The notes under the pieces: generated by a model
Told to the model about the DNA's origin: nothing
The model's database searches: none
Seen by the model: the letters and a program-made list of their open reading frames with translations, nothing else
Shown here: piece after piece, positions 4,667 through 6,482 of the stretch
Position numbering within the stretch: the stretch's first letter is position 1
Layout of the letters: each line of letters opens with the position of its first letter
Position numbers and translations under genes: made by a program
Source: Eubacteriaceae bacterium
GTDB taxonomy: Bacteria; Bacillota_A; Clostridia; Eubacteriales; Anaerofustaceae
Assembly (NCBI GenBank): GCA_031280495.1
Contig: JAITGT010000013.1
Span: 1 to 6,482, forward strand
DNA: 6,482 nt
Direction of reading: 5' to 3'

Positions 4667-5960
4667 TGCTATGGCAATTTTCGCTGTCCTGGCAAGCCTT
4701 TTGGCTTTTGGCGTTTATGCAGCGCCTTCAAAGATTGAGTACAGGGAAGCGACGATCGCCGAAACATTTCGCAACACAAACATACGGGGCAAGATTTACG
4801 ATCGCTCAATGACGGCGCTTGTTTGGAACGACAGCGAAACAGGCGTGCGCGCCTACCTTGACGGCGATCTTTACCAACCCCTTATTGGGTACTATTCAAA
4901 GGCAAGCGGCCGCATCAGCGGGCTTGAAGACTTATACGACGACACCCTCGTTTATTCCTCGCCTCGCCATGCAGAGGGAAACAGCCTTGTCCTGACGCTG
5001 GACGCCAATCTGCAGAAGGCAATGGCTGATGCCATGAACCGCGAGGTGAAGGGGGCCGCCATCGTCATGGACGCAGAGAGCGGCGCGATCCTCGGAATGC
5101 TCTCCAATCCCAGCTACAGCCCCCAGTCCATTGACAAAAACTACGAAGAGCTTCTGTCAACTGACTGCTTTGTGAACAAGGCGACAGCTTCGTTTATACC
5201 CGGATCGGTGATGAAGATCGTCTCTGCTGCCGCCATTGTGCGGGCTGGGCTGGAAAACGAAGTGTTTAATGATACCGGCCAATTCAAAATTGAGAATTTT
5301 ACCGTAGTGAACCACGCCCAGGCGGCCTTTGGCGAAGTAGCGCTCAAAGGAGGCATTGGCTATTCCGTAAACACATACTTTGCCTATGCCAGCCAACAGG
5401 TTGGGCGCGAAGCATATGAAAAATGTCTTAAGGATTTTTTCTTCGGGCAGAAACTGAGTCTGGATTTTGCCAGCATTAATTCATCTTTCAATGTGGACAC
5501 GCCCCTTGATCTAGCGGTCACCGCATATGGCCAGGGAGAGACGGAAGTTTCGCTGGCCCAGGTTGCAATGGCAACTGCGTGCATCGCAAATGGCGGGGCA
5601 ATCTACCGCCCCTACATGGTTGAGAGAATTGTAGATCCTGCGAACAAAATGGTGCAAGAGGCAAAGCCCGATCTGCTGGGCACCCCTTTGACAAAAGCGC
5701 AGGCGCAAAAAATTGCCGCCGGCATGAAGATGTCGGCGGACAGGCTCGGCTTTCAAGAGTCTTATGACGTTTATTCCAAAACAGGAACAGCGGAAACAGG
5801 CGCAAAGGGAAGGGACAACCTTTGGCTTACCTCTTATTTTGAGCACGGAGGAAAAAAATACGTCGTCACAATGGCGCTCTTTGGCCGGTCAGGCACAGGC
5901 TCCAATTTGTCCGAGGCAGTCGAGACCATTATCGGCTATATTAGGTCGTCTATCGGCTAA
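4632..5960 (+). CDS. pbpA: Class B penicillin-binding protein (PbpA-like D,D-transpeptidase)
   Basis: 442 residues, short for a class B PBP. A basic N-terminus (SSKKLRSRIYN) leads into one membrane anchor (about 13-31), leaving the rest outside the cell. A reduced N-terminal module carries RGKIYDR (52-58), the usual RGxIxDR motif. The transpeptidase domain follows from about 140. Its catalytic motifs are PGSVMK with Ser192 and Lys195 (SxxK), SVN (245-247, SxN) and KTGTAE (383-388), plus GQGE (300-303) seen in this family. All three active-site boxes are intact, so it should crosslink peptidoglycan and be acylated by beta-lactams. The pedestal region between RGxIxDR and the catalytic domain is only about 85 residues. 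The start at 4632 has AGAAGAAA upstream and lies inside the SEDS gene, so the two are probably translationally coupled. It most resembles actinobacterial PbpA and its clostridial relatives. Confidence 0.92.
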   Translation: MSSKKLRSRIYNAMAIFAVLASLLAFGVYAAPSKIEYREATIAETFRNTNIRGKIYDRSMTALVWNDSETGVRAYLDGDLYQPLIGYYSKASGRISGLEDLYDDTLVYSSPRHAEGNSLVLTLDANLQKAMADAMNREVKGAAIVMDAESGAILGMLSNPSYSPQSIDKNYEELLSTDCFVNKATASFIPGSVMKIVSAAAIVRAGLENEVFNDTGQFKIENFTVVNHAQAAFGEVALKGGIGYSVNTYFAYASQQVGREAYEKCLKDFFFGQKLSLDFASINSSFNVDTPLDLAVTAYGQGETEVSLAQVAMATACIANGGAIYRPYMVERIVDPANKMVQEAKPDLLGTPLTKAQAQKIAAGMKMSADRLGFQESYDVYSKTGTAETGAKGRDNLWLTSYFEHGGKKYVVTMALFGRSGTGSNLSEAVETIIGYIRSSIG

Positions 5961-6482
5961 ACCCTAAGCACTCAAGAAGGCCGATAAAGTCCTTTAGCTG
6001 GCCAGGCCGCGATTTATAGCCAGAAATGTAGCGTTCCACTTTTTCAAGCGCCTCAGCACTCTCCTGGTTGTCAATAATCGCTTTTAGGAGCGCCCTGAGC
6101 TGAACGTGCTGGTGGTAGATCGGGTATTGCCTCATGAATGGGTAAGAAATAGAGACTGAAGAGTAGTCTGAGCACATCGCCCCAGTATAGTCGACGATCC
6201 AAAGTTGGTAAGGGTTCTGCGCGTCAATAAGGCAATTGCGCGGCTCAATGTCCATATGGTAATATCCGATGGAATTGGTATAGTTGAGAGTGTATACAGC
6301 AGTGCCAATGAGCAGTGCCGCCTCTCGCATATTGCGCGTCCACGCTTCTTTTAGGACGATTGGATTTGCGTCGACCATCTCCATAGCCAGCGCAAATCCA
6401 TATTCCGCCCCACCCACCGAGACAGACTCAAAGAAGCCGAAGTGCTTTGGGTATCGAGGATGCAAGCGATCTGGATAGGAAG
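5950..6482 (-). CDS. Divergent protein-kinase-like protein, partial (N-terminus outside window)
   Basis: The frame is open to the right-hand window edge, so the 176 residues seen are the C-terminal part; the TTG at 6465 is just a codon within it. Counting from the codon at 6480, residues 30-38 (ALAMEMVDA) look like the last N-lobe strand and hinge. H75-M-D77 followed by E-P-R-N82 is an HxDxxxxN catalytic loop, and IVDYTGA (95-101) stands where DFG is expected. The catalytic Asp, the metal-binding Asn and the metal-binding Asp97 are all present. DFG is DYT, no APE motif is obvious, and the activation segment (SDYSSVSISYPF) is rich in Ser and Tyr. A helical tail (about 125-176) completes a shortened C-lobe. 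It could be a divergent Ser/Thr kinase or another kinase-fold phosphotransferase. The 3' end overlaps the PBP gene by 11 bp, tail to tail. The glycine loop and catalytic lysine lie outside the window, so activity cannot be judged. Confidence 0.65.
   Translation of the reverse strand, partial: SYPDRLHPRYPKHFGFFESVSVGGAEYGFALAMEMVDANPIVLKEAWTRNMREAALLIGTAVYTLNYTNSIGYYHMDIEPRNCLIDAQNPYQLWIVDYTGAMCSDYSSVSISYPFMRQYPIYHQHVQLRALLKAIIDNQESAEALEKVERYISGYKSRPGQLKDFIGLLECLGFSR

Overview
The window looks like chromosomal DNA of a low-to-mid GC Gram-positive bacterium, most likely of the class Clostridia. The main clue is the run FHA protein / FtsW-RodA-type polymerase / monofunctional class B PBP. A WYL regulator of the type common in clostridia and TTG start codons behind strong Shine-Dalgarno sites point the same way. 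The lineage is inferred from gene content and style; no marker gene is present.

Region 1 (1-1129) is a decayed stretch on the + strand. It opens with the C-terminal part of a RecX-like protein cut by a TAG at 226-228, with a terminator-like hairpin inside the reading frame. A broken toxin-antitoxin pair follows. The first gene is a DUF1902/HicB-like antitoxin with a good ribosome binding site at 530-534 and one frameshift near 588. Its stop overlaps (TAATG) the start of a HicA-like toxin carrying two frameshifts and two stop codons near the start of its conserved core. After that comes a fragment that may derive from an insertion-sequence accessory protein.

Region 2 (1130-about 2096) is an intact minus-strand HTH-WYL transcription regulator. 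Its extended -10 promoter is overlapped by a perfect 7-bp inverted repeat, which suggests autoregulation.

Region 3 (about 2097-2404) has no convincing gene. It holds a candidate extended -10 promoter and a leader hairpin upstream of the next operon.

Region 4 (2405-5960) is a tight + strand operon for cell-wall synthesis: a membrane-anchored protein with two FHA-like domains, an FtsW/RodA/SpoVE-family (SEDS) glycosyltransferase, and a class B penicillin-binding transpeptidase. The first two genes abut and the last two overlap by 35 nt. SEDS proteins polymerise lipid II and their partner PBPs crosslink the strands. The FHA protein could connect this pair to Ser/Thr phosphorylation.

Region 5 (5950-6482) is a minus-strand gene running off the window. 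It encodes the hinge and C-lobe of a divergent protein-kinase-like fold. It meets the PBP gene tail to tail with an 11-bp overlap. Kinase-like and FHA genes flanking a SEDS/PBP pair recall the actinobacterial FHA-PstP-RodA-PbpA-Pkn cluster, but a functional link here is inference. I see no CRISPR array, rRNA, tRNA or intact mobile element. The most unusual items are the readable toxin-antitoxin fossil and the atypical kinase-like gene beside the wall-synthesis operon.
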